Of a stretch of 64,000 nt of DNA, positions 1-8,660 are shown in pieces (the stretch's first letter is position 1; each line of letters opens with the position of its first letter). The stretch lies in the NCBI GenBank assembly GCA_029261295.1, contig JAJDBP010000021.1:28869-92868 (forward strand), given 5' to 3'. Both the position numbers and the translations under genes were made by a program. This stretch comes from Nitrospirales bacterium (GTDB lineage: Bacteria > Nitrospirota > Nitrospiria > Nitrospirales > UBA8639). Under the pieces are notes generated by a model. It had not been told where the DNA came from and did no database searches. It worked only from the letters and a program-made list of their open reading frames with translations.

Positions 1-1
1 T

Positions 2-1162
2 CTTTCCATTATTGAAGGAATGATGGGTTTGTTTGATGGGAGTTCTCCAGTAAATGAAATAGGGAGTAGTGCCGAAATGGCGAAGCAATTGAATGCTCCC
101 GTCCTAATCGTTGTTGATGGAAGTGCTATGGCCAGATCAGCTGCCGCCATGGTATTTGGCTATGCTCAATTTGACCCTCAGGTAAAGATTGCAGGGGTCG
201 TGTTTAACCGAATTAAGAGCGAGGGACATTATCAATTGTTGAAAGAAGCGGTAGAAAAGGAAACTCAGGTGCCAGTTGTGGGGTATATTCGACCAGAGCC
301 AGAATTGACGATCCCCGATCGACATTTAGGCTTGAGGACGGCTCTGGAGGGACAAGGTCTGGAATTCTATTCGAACCTAGTTCAGTCAACAATCAATACC
401 ATTGATTTTGAGCGAATCGAACAATTAGCTCATGCATCTCCTGAATGGGATGCTCCGGGATTTTTAGCGCCACAACGGTCAGCCGAATCGGGAAACAAAC
501 CGATCAAGATCGCTGTGGCCCATGACCCAGCCTTCAGTTTTTATTATCCAGAGAATATTGCTCTACTTGAACAGGCTGGAGGTACTGTGGGCCGTTTCTC
601 TCCCATGAAGGATCCGATATTACCTGTTGACGTGGATTTTTTGTATTTGGGGGGCGGCTATCCAGAAGTCTATGCTTCTGTGTTGGAACAGAATTCTTCC
701 ATGCGGAACAGCATTGCCGAATTTGTTCGGCAGGGTGGAGTCGTCTATGCAGAATGTGGTGGGTTATTGTATTTATCAAGGTCTTTGAAAGATTTTGATA
801 AGGAGGTGTTTGACATGGTTGGCGTTCTTCCCTGTAAGGCTGTGATGAGTCGAACCCAGATGACTCTAGGCTATCGGGAAATGACGTTAACCCAATCTGG
901 CATCTTAGGGGAAAAAGGTAGTCGAATCCGTGGACATGAATTTCACTATTCCCATCTGGAAAATCTGGGAAATGTGGATTATGTCGGGAAGATTTTTGAT
1001 GCACGAGGAAAAGACTGCGGTGGGGATGGAATTATGGTCAACAATGTTGTTGCGCTGTATACTCACCTACATTTTTCCAGCCACCCCCAGGTTCCGGTCG
1101 ATTTGATACAAGCCGCACGAGACCAACGTGAGAAAAGGACAACAAATTATGTCAGACACTGA
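2..1162 (+). CDS. cbiA: Cobyrinate a,c-diamide synthase, 5' end missing
   Basis: Glutamine-dependent amidase that converts the a and c side chains of cobyrinic acid to amides (CbiA, called CobB in aerobic producers). The frame is open from the first bases of the window and reads an IEGMMGLFDG motif across the apparent Met codons, which is the internal ATP-site motif of the family, so the true start lies upstream and about 70 residues are missing. The C-terminal half is a class I glutamine amidotransferase domain: the nucleophile Cys is in YAECGGLLYL (codon at 755-757), followed by GYREM and a late RGHEFHYS segment. It is the first visible gene of the cobalamin operon and overlaps the possible upstream GTG of cobO by a few codons. 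Confident family call; whether it acts in an aerobic or anaerobic pathway cannot be told from this gene. Confidence 0.95.
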   Translation, partial: LSIIEGMMGLFDGSSPVNEIGSSAEMAKQLNAPVLIVVDGSAMARSAAAMVFGYAQFDPQVKIAGVVFNRIKSEGHYQLLKEAVEKETQVPVVGYIRPEPELTIPDRHLGLRTALEGQGLEFYSNLVQSTINTIDFERIEQLAHASPEWDAPGFLAPQRSAESGNKPIKIAVAHDPAFSFYYPENIALLEQAGGTVGRFSPMKDPILPVDVDFLYLGGGYPEVYASVLEQNSSMRNSIAEFVRQGGVVYAECGGLLYLSRSLKDFDKEVFDMVGVLPCKAVMSRTQMTLGYREMTLTQSGILGEKGSRIRGHEFHYSHLENLGNVDYVGKIFDARGKDCGGDGIMVNNVVALYTHLHFSSHPQVPVDLIQAARDQREKRTTNYVRH

Positions 1163-1745
1163 TCATCAAGCTCGTATGGCCAGATTGAAATCCTCTGTGG
1201 ATCGACGAATTGCGGCTGCTCAAGATGAAAAAGGACTCCTGGTTATTCATACTGGTGCCGGAAAAGGCAAAACGACGGCGGCGCTGGGAATGGCTATTAG
1301 ATCTTTAGGCCATGGGATGAAGGTGGCTGTCGTGCAGTTTATAAAAGGTGCCATTGATACGGCTGAGGAGCGCATACTGAAGAGCTTTGGCGATCAAGTG
1401 GTCTTCCTTCGCATGGGAGAAGGATACACGTGGGAAACACAAAATAAAGAACGAGATAAGTCTGTCGCTCAAGAAGCGTGGGCAGAAGTGGAAAAATTTC
1501 TTCAGGATCCCACCTTCGGCATGGTGGTATTGGATGAATTGAATATTGCGATACATCATGAGTATGTCTCGCTCGATCAAGTCCTTAAAGCAGTGGCTCA
1601 ACGTCCTCCTATGCTCCATGTGGTGATCACCGGTCGAGGGGCGAAATCGGAGTTAATTGAAGTGGCGGACTTAGTGTCGGAAATGAAAATGATCAAGCAT
1701 CCCTTTAGAAATGGGATCAAGGCACAAAAGGGAGTCGAGTTTTGA
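1149..1745 (+). CDS. cobO: Corrinoid adenosyltransferase, CobO/BtuR type
   Basis: Transfers the 5'-deoxyadenosyl group of ATP to the cobalt of cob(I)yrinic acid a,c-diamide. The protein has the reversed-topology P-loop HTGAGKGKTTAALG near residue 45, a VVLDELNIAI strand at the middle, VITGRGA, and the conserved C-terminal KHPFRNGIKAQKGVEF tail. About 198 residues, normal for the family. I chose ATG 1149 because AAGG lies about 10 bases upstream; a GTG at 1128 in the same frame would add seven residues inside the previous gene. The stop overlaps the TTG start of bluB, so the two are translationally coupled. A second, unrelated adenosyltransferase family (PduO type) is encoded 1.5 kb downstream. 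Confidence 0.95.
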   Translation: MSDTDHQARMARLKSSVDRRIAAAQDEKGLLVIHTGAGKGKTTAALGMAIRSLGHGMKVAVVQFIKGAIDTAEERILKSFGDQVVFLRMGEGYTWETQNKERDKSVAQEAWAEVEKFLQDPTFGMVVLDELNIAIHHEYVSLDQVLKAVAQRPPMLHVVITGRGAKSELIEVADLVSEMKMIKHPFRNGIKAQKGVEF

Positions 1746-2497
1746 CGACGAATGGCACGACGCCAACAGGCGCATTTTCCGGTGATGAGCGGAATGCTGT
1801 GTATCGTGCCATCTTTGAACGACGAGACGTCCGAAAAGATTTTCTTCCCGATGCGATTTCAGAGGACACGCTTCGTCGAATTCTCATGGCTGCACATCAT
1901 GCGGGCTCGGTGGGGTATATGCAGCCTTGGGATTTTTTGGTCATTCAACGTCCAGAAACCAAACAGGCGGTCAAAAACTTGTTTGTTCAAGCCAATGATG
2001 CTGCAGCGTTACAGTATCAAGGCGAACAAGCTGGAATGTATCGAGGGTTGAAGCTTGAAGGCATAGAAGAAGCTCCCATTAATATTTGTGTCACCTGCAC
2101 TCGTGAACGAGGCGGCCCTGCAGTCTTAGGTCGTGCTTCCGTTCCCGATACAGATTTGTACAGTACCTGTTGTGCGATTCAAAACCTCTGGCTTTCGGCT
2201 CGGGCAGAGGGGATCGGGGTGGGCTGGGTATCCATACTAGATTATGCGGCGTTGAAAGAAGTTTTAGGTATTCCTCAACCAGTCTGGATTATTGCCTATT
2301 TGTGCGTGGGATATGTGAGCAGGTTCGCCGATCAACCTGATTTGGAGAAGGCCGGGTGGCGAAAACGAATGCCTTTGGATCAACTGCTTCATTATGAGAC
2401 ATGGGGAAAGCGCACAGGACAGGGCTTTGGCGTTTCCGATCCTGAGCAGGACGAAAGGGTCCTCTCCTCACTTGATGCCCCCGAAATAAACTTGTAA
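1742..2497 (+). CDS. bluB: 5,6-dimethylbenzimidazole synthase BluB
   Basis: Nitroreductase-fold flavoenzyme that cuts up reduced FMN with oxygen to make 5,6-dimethylbenzimidazole, the lower ligand of B12. Visible family features are ERRDVRKDF near residue 29, the GSVGYMQPWDF loop that lines the flavin, and GVGWVSIL in the second half. The start is TTG 1742, overlapping the cobO stop TGA; GGAG at 1731-1734 sits seven bases upstream and supports it. About 251 residues, slightly long owing to a C-terminal tail. Because BluB needs molecular oxygen, it implies that this organism makes true cobalamin under oxic conditions; that is inference from the family. Confidence 0.95.
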   Translation: MTTNGTTPTGAFSGDERNAVYRAIFERRDVRKDFLPDAISEDTLRRILMAAHHAGSVGYMQPWDFLVIQRPETKQAVKNLFVQANDAAALQYQGEQAGMYRGLKLEGIEEAPINICVTCTRERGGPAVLGRASVPDTDLYSTCCAIQNLWLSARAEGIGVGWVSILDYAALKEVLGIPQPVWIIAYLCVGYVSRFADQPDLEKAGWRKRMPLDQLLHYETWGKRTGQGFGVSDPEQDERVLSSLDAPEINL

Positions 2498-2502
2498 GTC
2501 CC

Positions 2503-3174
2503 ATGAGTTCTTCTCTTCAGCTTGATGCCAGGCCCGATTGTCTCATTATACGATTTCCATCGGTCTTCAAGTGTCTGAGTTGGGCCCCTTGGAATGGTGG
2601 GGATTCATTGGTGTCTGCTGTGGTCAACCGTCATGTGGATCTGCACGGCTCTTGCTCCTTCGAGACGATCCCCGAGGATTTTCGGCAATTGTTCAAAGAG
2701 ATTTCCCTTGTGCCAGACGAGACGATTGGCTTGATGACGGCCGCGAAGGTCGAGGCCTTTACGGAATGTTTTTTGATGGCATCTGGTGCCTGGGTGCATG
2801 CGGTGGCGACTGTTGGGCTCACCAATGCTCGTTCGGTTCTTGATGCGGCCGACGTGGAGTTGGGGGGTCGATGTTCTTCGCCTGGAACGGTGAACCTTGT
2901 CGTTGCGACCAATGCTCTTCCGACCATTGGTGGGCGTACCCAGGCGATTCACATCGCAGCCTCTGCGAAAGCCGCGGCATTTCGTGATGCTGCCGTTCAG
3001 AGCCAAAAATCCGAACGTCCAGCTGACTTAACCGGTACGGATTGTGTGGTGATGGGAGCGAGTGGTGAAATTGAAGAAGATCAATGCGGTCTTCATACCG
3101 TTCTCGGCGAAATGATCGGTTGTGCGGTGTATACATCAGTGGCTGAGGGGATAGCCGAGTGTGTCACCTCTTAG
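2503..3174 (+). CDS. cbiZ: Adenosylcobinamide amidohydrolase, CbiZ family
   Basis: CbiZ hydrolyses the amide bond of (pseudo)adenosylcobinamide to give adenosylcobyrate, letting cells salvage or remodel corrinoids with the wrong lower ligand. The call rests on the family core: VATVGLTNARSV, then a GTVNLVVATNALPTIGGRTQ stretch, an AAxxAKAAAFRDA helix, GTDCVVMGA and a final HTVLGEMIG helix. Length about 223 residues agrees with stand-alone CbiZ proteins. It begins five bases after bluB, in the middle of a de novo operon, next to the enzymes whose product (cobinamide) it would consume. The ribosome site is weak. Family assignment is by motif recall without a search, so slightly less sure than its neighbours. 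Confidence 0.85.
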   Translation: MSSSLQLDARPDCLIIRFPSVFKCLSWAPWNGGDSLVSAVVNRHVDLHGSCSFETIPEDFRQLFKEISLVPDETIGLMTAAKVEAFTECFLMASGAWVHAVATVGLTNARSVLDAADVELGGRCSSPGTVNLVVATNALPTIGGRTQAIHIAASAKAAAFRDAAVQSQKSERPADLTGTDCVVMGASGEIEEDQCGLHTVLGEMIGCAVYTSVAEGIAECVTS

Positions 3175-3267
3175 TTGTGGTTTTTCCTGCCTATACGAGG
3201 GAGGTGATTTCGAAGTGGCACGATCGACCCAAAGCAGATAATATTTTTTCTTCTGGAGACAAATGCC

Positions 3268-3867
3268 ATGCGAATTTCAAAAGTCTATACACGCACTGGT
3301 GATGCTGGCAAAACCCGGTTAGCTGGTGGGCAAGAGGTTTGGAAAGATTCTGTGCGGGTAGAAGCTTACGGCACTGTGGACGAATTGAATTCCACGCTTG
3401 GATTCATTCGTGCGTCGAATGAACAATCGGGAACGAAGGCTGAATCCTCTAAATTTATTGAGAATGCCCTGAAGTGGACGCAAAATAAGTTGTTTGATTT
3501 GGGTGGCATTCTGGCGACGGCCCCTGGAGAGTCGTTTCCGAATATGCCCACCGTGTCCTCAGAGGACGTTGTCCATTTGGAACAATTGATTGATGAATGC
3601 CAAAAAGATCTTGAGCCTTTGAAGGAATTTATTTTGCCTGGTGGTGGACAGATTTCGGCGTTGTTACATGTTGCCCGTACCATTTGTCGGCGTGCTGAAC
3701 GTTTGTGTGTGACCTTGTCGAAGGAAGAAGCGGTCTCAACGGAATTGGTGAAATTTCTCAATCGGCTGAGTGATGCGTTGTTTGTGTTCGCGAGATGGGT
3801 GGCGAAACAACAAGGAGAGGCTGAATTGTTGTGGGAACGCGTGCCAGCTCAATCGTCCAAGGACTAA
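3268..3867 (+). CDS. pduO: Cob(I)alamin adenosyltransferase, PduO/MMAB type
   Basis: ATP:cob(I)alamin adenosyltransferase of the PduO family, a trimeric five-helix bundle unrelated to CobO. The N terminus shows the ATP-binding YTRTGDAGKTRLAGG loop and the VEAYGTVDELNS motif; later FILPGG and the ARTICRRAER helix carry the conserved Arg and Glu residues, followed by LNRLSDALFVFAR. About 199 residues, full length. GGAG lies about 11 bases before ATG 3268. It is separated from cbiZ by 93 bases, the widest gap in this operon, so it could have an extra promoter. Two different adenosyltransferases in one operon may serve de novo intermediates and finished or salvaged corrinoids separately. Confidence 0.93.
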   Translation: MRISKVYTRTGDAGKTRLAGGQEVWKDSVRVEAYGTVDELNSTLGFIRASNEQSGTKAESSKFIENALKWTQNKLFDLGGILATAPGESFPNMPTVSSEDVVHLEQLIDECQKDLEPLKEFILPGGGQISALLHVARTICRRAERLCVTLSKEEAVSTELVKFLNRLSDALFVFARWVAKQQGEAELLWERVPAQSSKD

Positions 3868-3876
3868 GGTTTTTGT

Positions 3877-4494
3877 ATGCGCGTTGTTCGTCAATCTACC
3901 CCTAGTGACAGAGGAGCCTTGGCCTCGGGGCCATCGAAGGCTTCTCGGGCTCAGGCTAAACCAATCAAGCCTCAACCTGAATCAAAACTCATTTTTGTTC
4001 TGGGAGGAGCACGATCAGGAAAAAGCTCCTTCGCACTTCAACAGGGGAAAGTTCAATCCCCACGTGCGTTTCTTGCTACCGCAGAAGGATTTGATTCGGA
4101 AATGGCGGTTCGTATTCAGAAGCACAAACGATCGAGAGGGCAGGGGTGGACGACCTTCGAAGTTCCCACTCAATTAACCGAATGGTTTGCAGGGGAGGGG
4201 GCGAATTATCCCAGCGTGGTCGTGGATTGCTTAACGCTCTGGCTGAATAATCTTCTTCGAGAGAAGGTTCGACCGAGACAAGTCCCATCTCATATTCGGA
4301 AATTGTTAAAAGCCATAAAGGATTGTCCCAGCCAGGTTGTCATGGTGAGCAATGAGCTTGGATTGGGTCTCGTACCGGGCGATGACGTTAGTCGGGAGTT
4401 TCGTGATGTGGCCGGTCGGATGAATCAACTCATTGCGGCTGACGCTGATGAAGTCCATTTTTTAGTGAGTGGTCTCCCGCTTCGATTGAAATAA
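3877..4494 (+). CDS. cobU: Adenosylcobinamide kinase / guanylyltransferase
   Basis: Bifunctional enzyme that phosphorylates adenosylcobinamide and then transfers GMP to it, giving adenosylcobinamide-GDP for CobS. The nucleotide loop is GGARSGKSSFA at about residue 43; the guanylylated His lies in the HKRSRGQGW region; VVDCLTLWLNNLL and SNELGLGLVP follow, then a VAGRMNQLIA helix and VSGLPLRLK at the C terminus, all typical. The protein has about 35 extra N-terminal residues, rich in Pro, Ser and Lys, before the first beta strand; no other in-frame ATG exists closer to the P-loop, and AAGG about seven bases upstream supports ATG 3877. The extension has no recognised function. Confidence 0.94.
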   Translation: MRVVRQSTPSDRGALASGPSKASRAQAKPIKPQPESKLIFVLGGARSGKSSFALQQGKVQSPRAFLATAEGFDSEMAVRIQKHKRSRGQGWTTFEVPTQLTEWFAGEGANYPSVVVDCLTLWLNNLLREKVRPRQVPSHIRKLLKAIKDCPSQVVMVSNELGLGLVPGDDVSREFRDVAGRMNQLIAADADEVHFLVSGLPLRLK

Positions 4495-4498
4495 TATT

Positions 4499-5587
4499 AT
4501 GTCAAAACGTTCTCCGTTGATTCAGGACACGATAGACAGTATTCGGCCTATTAGTAAAGATTTCCAGGCTCGCGCACAAGTGTCGTTGGATCAGCTCACG
4601 AAGCCCGTTGGGAGTTTAGGGTGTCTAGAGGAATTAGCGGCACAGTATGTAGCCATTAGACAGGAACTTCCGCCTCTGATGCCTGAGCCGGTGGTGTTGA
4701 CGTTGGCGGCCGATCACGGTGTCGTTCGAGAAGGAGTGAGTGCCTATCCCTCTTCAGTGACCGCGCAAATGGTGATGAATTTTTTGAATGGTGGAGCCGC
4801 GATTAATGTGATAGCGAAACAGGTTGGCGCTCAGGTACGTGTGGTGGATATGGGCGTGGAATCTGATCTTGGACATCTTCCCGGGTTACTCGATCACAAA
4901 ATTGGATTGGGCACCAATAATTTTGTTAAGGGTCCAGCCATGTCCCATGAGCAGGCTCTTCAGAGTATAGAGGTTGGTATACGTCTCGCTCGGGATGTCT
5001 ATGATGATGGTCTACGGGTCATGGGTATTGGAGAGATGGGCATTGGCAATACTACTTCCAGTAGTGCAATCGCGGCAGTGATGACTGGACAATCGGTTAC
5101 CAAGGTTACGGGAAAAGGCACCGGGGTTGATGCTGAACGGTTCACAAAAAAGATGCAGATTATTGAACAGGGTATTACGCGTAATCAGCCTAATGAGAAG
5201 GATTCCCTTGATGTGTTAGCCAAATTGGGAGGGTTTGAAATTGGTGGGTTGGTTGGGCTTATTCTGGGTGGGGCCGCCTGTCGTATTCCCGTCGTGCTGG
5301 ATGGGTTTATTACTGGTGCTGCGATGTTGCTAGCCAAGGAATTGGTCGCTGATTGCCAAGACTACGTCATTCCTTCGCATTGCTCAGTCGAACCTGGGCA
5401 TCGCTATGTTCTGGAACATTTGGAATTGCAGCCGTTGTTTGATTTAGATCTTCGTCTTGGGGAAGGAACAGGAGCTTGCCTGGCTATTGGATTATTGAAC
5501 GCGGCCATTGCCTGTTTAAGGGATATGGCGACGTTTGAGAGCGCGGGAGTCGACGGAGCGGCTGCAGGGTTGCCGGAGCCAGTATGA
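4499..5587 (+). CDS. cobT: Nicotinate-nucleotide:dimethylbenzimidazole phosphoribosyltransferase
   Basis: CobT makes alpha-ribazole phosphate from dimethylbenzimidazole (supplied by BluB) and nicotinate mononucleotide. Recognised segments are KPVGSLGCLEELA near residue 35, TLAADHGVVREGVSAYPSSV, the FLNGGAAINV helix, GEMGIGNTTSSSAI, and the C-terminal LRLGEGTGACLAI that contains the catalytic Glu. About 362 residues, standard size. It starts four bases after cobU and its last bases overlap the cobS start (ATGA), so coupling with cobS, the next enzyme in the lower-loop branch, is expected. No strong ribosome site precedes ATG 4499, again consistent with coupling to cobU. Confidence 0.97.
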   Translation: MSKRSPLIQDTIDSIRPISKDFQARAQVSLDQLTKPVGSLGCLEELAAQYVAIRQELPPLMPEPVVLTLAADHGVVREGVSAYPSSVTAQMVMNFLNGGAAINVIAKQVGAQVRVVDMGVESDLGHLPGLLDHKIGLGTNNFVKGPAMSHEQALQSIEVGIRLARDVYDDGLRVMGIGEMGIGNTTSSSAIAAVMTGQSVTKVTGKGTGVDAERFTKKMQIIEQGITRNQPNEKDSLDVLAKLGGFEIGGLVGLILGGAACRIPVVLDGFITGAAMLLAKELVADCQDYVIPSHCSVEPGHRYVLEHLELQPLFDLDLRLGEGTGACLAIGLLNAAIACLRDMATFESAGVDGAAAGLPEPV

Positions 5588-6348
5588 GGAACGTCTGGGC
5601 TGGATTTGCGCTGGCCTGGCAGTTTCTGACCATTATTCCGCTCCCTACTCGATGGACGGCAGAAGCACTTCCTTCCACATTTGCTTTTGCCCTTCGGTGT
5701 TTTCCCGTCGTGGGTTTTCTTCTTGGCTTGGGATTGGTGTTCCTTGATCAGCTGTTGGAGCAACTCTTCTCGCCTTTGGTATTGAATATGATCCTCCTTT
5801 CCCTTTATGTGGGCGTCACGGGAGGACTTCATCAGGATGGGTTGGCTGATACCGTGGATGCGCTGGCCGGAGGAACCACACCGGAACATCGCTTGGAGAT
5901 TTTTCGTGACTCGCATATTGGAGCCCTTGGTGTGACAGGATTGGTCCTGAGTCTCGGGTTGAGATATGCCGGATTAATGGCGTTGCCTGCCGGGGTGCGC
6001 GAATTAGCGTTGCTCTGTATGCCGGCGGTTGGACGGTGGTCGCTGGTGATGGGAGTATGGAAGTCTGTGTATCCTCGAGTGGAAGGATTGGCCGCTTCAT
6101 TTATTCGGAATAGTTCATCTGTTGAGAGTGTGGTCGCGACGTTAATTGTAGGAGTTGGGCTTGGCGTTGCGTTCGGGCCGGTCCCAGCTGTGATTGTGCT
6201 TGGTGTCGGATCCCTGCTTGTACGAGGATATGTGTGGTGGATTTCCAAGAAGATCGGCGGTATCACCGGCGATATTCTTGGATCGATCAATGAAGGCGTG
6301 GAAATTCTATTTGTGCTCTGCGCGCCGATGCTCGTCTTGTTAGCATGA
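5584..6348 (+). CDS. cobS: Adenosylcobinamide-GDP ribazoletransferase (cobalamin synthase)
   Basis: Integral membrane enzyme that joins adenosylcobinamide-GDP to alpha-ribazole (phosphate), the last assembly step of cobalamin. The hallmark GGLHQDGLADTVDAL motif with its metal-binding Asp residues is followed by RLEIFRDSHIGALGV. Several hydrophobic stretches (for example around residues 30-80, 110-145 and 175-210) match the multi-pass topology. About 254 residues. The start codon overlaps the stop of cobT by four bases. Confidence 0.96.
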   Translation: MRNVWAGFALAWQFLTIIPLPTRWTAEALPSTFAFALRCFPVVGFLLGLGLVFLDQLLEQLFSPLVLNMILLSLYVGVTGGLHQDGLADTVDALAGGTTPEHRLEIFRDSHIGALGVTGLVLSLGLRYAGLMALPAGVRELALLCMPAVGRWSLVMGVWKSVYPRVEGLAASFIRNSSSVESVVATLIVGVGLGVAFGPVPAVIVLGVGSLLVRGYVWWISKKIGGITGDILGSINEGVEILFVLCAPMLVLLA

Positions 6349-6364
6349 TTTCCAGGAAAGTGGC

Positions 6365-6571
6365 ATGAGTCGAACCTATCCCAAGGCGTGTGAACGATGT
6401 GGCAAAGGCTTTGATTGTGGTCTTTCCCGGTGCTGGTGCGGCAGCATCCCTGTAAGCGATACGCAATATGAGCAGATCGTCAAACAATATCATGATTGTT
6501 TGTGCCCAGCCTGTCTGTCGGAAATTACCCAACCTCCCTTATCGTCAGCCCCAAGTGATATTCCAAACTAA
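6365..6571 (+). CDS. Small cysteine-rich CWC domain protein
   Basis: A 68-residue soluble protein with eight cysteines in the pattern CERCGKGFDCG...CWCG...CLCPACL, which matches the cysteine-rich CWC family of unknown function and probably binds zinc. It lies 17 bases after cobS and six bases before cbiB, so it is an integral part of the operon rather than a chance frame. No catalytic residues of a known enzyme are visible. A role in handling cobalt, zinc or a redox state near the membrane-bound CobS/CbiB steps is only a guess from position. Confidence 0.8.
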   Translation: MSRTYPKACERCGKGFDCGLSRCWCGSIPVSDTQYEQIVKQYHDCLCPACLSEITQPPLSSAPSDIPN

Positions 6572-6576
6572 TCCGT

Positions 6577-7533
6577 ATGGATTTCTTTCAGGGATATAAA
6601 TTCTTAGCCGTCGTGCTTTTAGATGTGATGTTGGGCGATCCTCGCTGGTTGCCCCATCCCGTTCGCTTGATGGGAGCGGTGATTATTCGTTGTGAGGAGC
6701 GAATTTTTCAATTTTGCCAGAGCTATAAAACAAAAACACTGGCCGGGGTGGTGCTGGCCCTAGGACTACCTTGTGGATGTTATTTCATTGTTTGGGAGTT
6801 GATTCGATTAATGGACTCTCTGAATGCAACCCTTGGGCTGATCACATGGATTGTCCTCGGGTATACCACGTTAGCCGCTCGTGATTTGTGGGATCATGCC
6901 ATTCGGGTGTGTCGGGCGATGATTGAACAGGGGCTCCCTGCTGCACGGCTTGCCCTGAGCCAGATAGTTGGACGTGACACAGCGAATCTTTCTGAGTCTG
7001 AAATTGTTCGGGCCACGATTGAATCGGTTTCCGAAAATACTTCCGATGGTATTGTGGCCCCGCTTTTCTATCTCGCGCTGGGCGGACCGCCCTTAGCCAT
7101 GGCGTATAAGGCGGTAAGCACATTGGATTCGTTGATTGGCTATCGCAATACCCGCTATCAAGATGTGGGATGGGCGTCGGCACGCTTGGATGATCTGGTC
7201 AATTGGGTTCCAGCACGATTGACGGCTGTAGGTATCAGTTTGGCCGCTGCTATTTGCTTAGGCAAGGGTCGATCCGCCTGGCGTACCTGTTGGCGTGATG
7301 CCCGAAACCACCTGAGCCCCAATAGTGGGTGGCCGGAGGCCGCGATGGCAGGAGCTCTTGGGATTCAATTAGGTGGGGTGAATGAATATGGTGGACGTGT
7401 TGAGGAACGCGCGATGCTCGGTGACCTTGGGTCTTTATTAACGTCTTCGTTCATTCCACGCGCTCTTCAATTAATGGTCTTCGCCTCTTTCCTGCTTGCC
7501 TTGATGCTTTTGTTCTTGGTGATGGTGTGGTGA
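6577..7533 (+). CDS. cbiB: Adenosylcobinamide-phosphate synthase CbiB
   Basis: Membrane amidotransferase-like enzyme (CbiB; CobD in aerobic nomenclature) that attaches aminopropanol phosphate to adenosylcobyric acid. Family motifs: DVMLGDPRWLPHPVRLMG at residues 16-33, SENTSDGIVAPLFYLALGG in the middle, DDLVNWVPARLT and SPNSGWPEAAMAGALG later. About 318 residues with multiple hydrophobic helices. Its final codons overlap the start of the threonine-phosphate decarboxylase gene that supplies its substrate, a common arrangement. Confidence 0.96.
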   Translation: MDFFQGYKFLAVVLLDVMLGDPRWLPHPVRLMGAVIIRCEERIFQFCQSYKTKTLAGVVLALGLPCGCYFIVWELIRLMDSLNATLGLITWIVLGYTTLAARDLWDHAIRVCRAMIEQGLPAARLALSQIVGRDTANLSESEIVRATIESVSENTSDGIVAPLFYLALGGPPLAMAYKAVSTLDSLIGYRNTRYQDVGWASARLDDLVNWVPARLTAVGISLAAAICLGKGRSAWRTCWRDARNHLSPNSGWPEAAMAGALGIQLGGVNEYGGRVEERAMLGDLGSLLTSSFIPRALQLMVFASFLLALMLLFLVMVW

Positions 7534-8660
7534 ATCAACCGACTATTCATGGCGGAGAAGTCTATCTGCTCGCCAAGCAGCTCGGTCGTCCCGTGGAGAC
7601 TTTGCTTGATTTCAGTGCCAGCATGAATCCGTTGGGCCCACCGGTGTCTGTAGTGCGAGCCATGCATGAAGCGGTGAATGGGTGTCAGTATTATCCTGAT
7701 CGGCATTCGGAAGAAATACGCGCGCAGTTGGCTCAGAAGCATGCAATTTCTGAAGAATCGATTCTGGTGGGCAATGGCTCGGCTGAATTGATTCATATCC
7801 TTCCCAAAGCCCTTGCTCTGCGTCATGCCTGTATTCTTGGTCCTACGTTTTCTGAATTTGAACATGCTCTTCGATTAGCAGGAGTCCGATGTACATCAGT
7901 GAATGCGGTTTCTTCTCAGCGCTATACTCCGCCCATTGAGAAACTTCATGATCTTCTTGACGAATGGAAACGGGTTTCCATCAGAAAAGATCGCAAGCCT
8001 GGGATTCATCATTATGCCGTGTTTTTGTGTAATCCGAATAGTCCAACCGGTCGGCGTCTTTCGCTGCGAGACCTTCGACAGATTATCAAGAGGGTCAATC
8101 AGATTGGATGTTGGATGATCGTTGATGAAGCCTTTATGGATTGGTGTCCTTCGTATTCTCTGATTAAAGACCTTTCCCTCTGCTCACGATTAATTATCCT
8201 TCGCAGCTTCACGAAGTTTTTTGCGATTCCCGGCATTCGCCTTGGGTACCTCGTTGGGGAGCCAGCAGTGGTTGGATCTATGAAGAAACACCTGCCCCCG
8301 TGGTCAGTGAATCATGTGGCGCAGGCGGCAGGTGTGGAAGCGCTTAAAGATTGGCGTTTTTTTCAACGCAGCCTGAGGTTTATGCAGCAAGCTCGTGCGG
8401 CCTTTATTGTACAATTGCGGACGATTCCTGGAGTGCGAGTCATGCCCTCTCAGGCCAACTTTGTGATGGTGGAATTGCCTCCTGGAGTTGACTCTGATGA
8501 CATTGGGGCTCGACTTCAGGAGCAAGGGATTCTCGTGAGGGACTGCCATACCTTTTCTGGCGTCACGCAGTCGGCTCTTCGATTGGCGGTGAAACTGAGG
8601 CGTGACAACCATCGGTTGGTTCAAGTCTTAAAAATTACGCTAAAGGATGTTCAGATGTGA
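7527..8660 (+). CDS. cobD: L-threonine-O-3-phosphate decarboxylase (PLP dependent)
   Basis: Fold-type I PLP enzyme of the histidinol-phosphate aminotransferase-like group; in cobalamin operons it decarboxylates threonine phosphate to aminopropanol phosphate (Salmonella CobD, Pseudomonas CobC). Visible are IHGG and FSASMNPLGPP at the N terminus, GNGSAELIH, FLCNPNSPTGR, VDEAFMDW and the Schiff-base lysine about residue 230 in SFTKFFAIPGIRLGY. The start is GTG 7527 or GTG 7530, inside the end of cbiB. An aminotransferase role in histidine synthesis is the alternative for this fold, but direct coupling to cbiB makes the cobalamin role much more likely. Last gene of the operon. Confidence 0.9.
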   Translation: MVNQPTIHGGEVYLLAKQLGRPVETLLDFSASMNPLGPPVSVVRAMHEAVNGCQYYPDRHSEEIRAQLAQKHAISEESILVGNGSAELIHILPKALALRHACILGPTFSEFEHALRLAGVRCTSVNAVSSQRYTPPIEKLHDLLDEWKRVSIRKDRKPGIHHYAVFLCNPNSPTGRRLSLRDLRQIIKRVNQIGCWMIVDEAFMDWCPSYSLIKDLSLCSRLIILRSFTKFFAIPGIRLGYLVGEPAVVGSMKKHLPPWSVNHVAQAAGVEALKDWRFFQRSLRFMQQARAAFIVQLRTIPGVRVMPSQANFVMVELPPGVDSDDIGARLQEQGILVRDCHTFSGVTQSALRLAVKLRRDNHRLVQVLKITLKDVQM

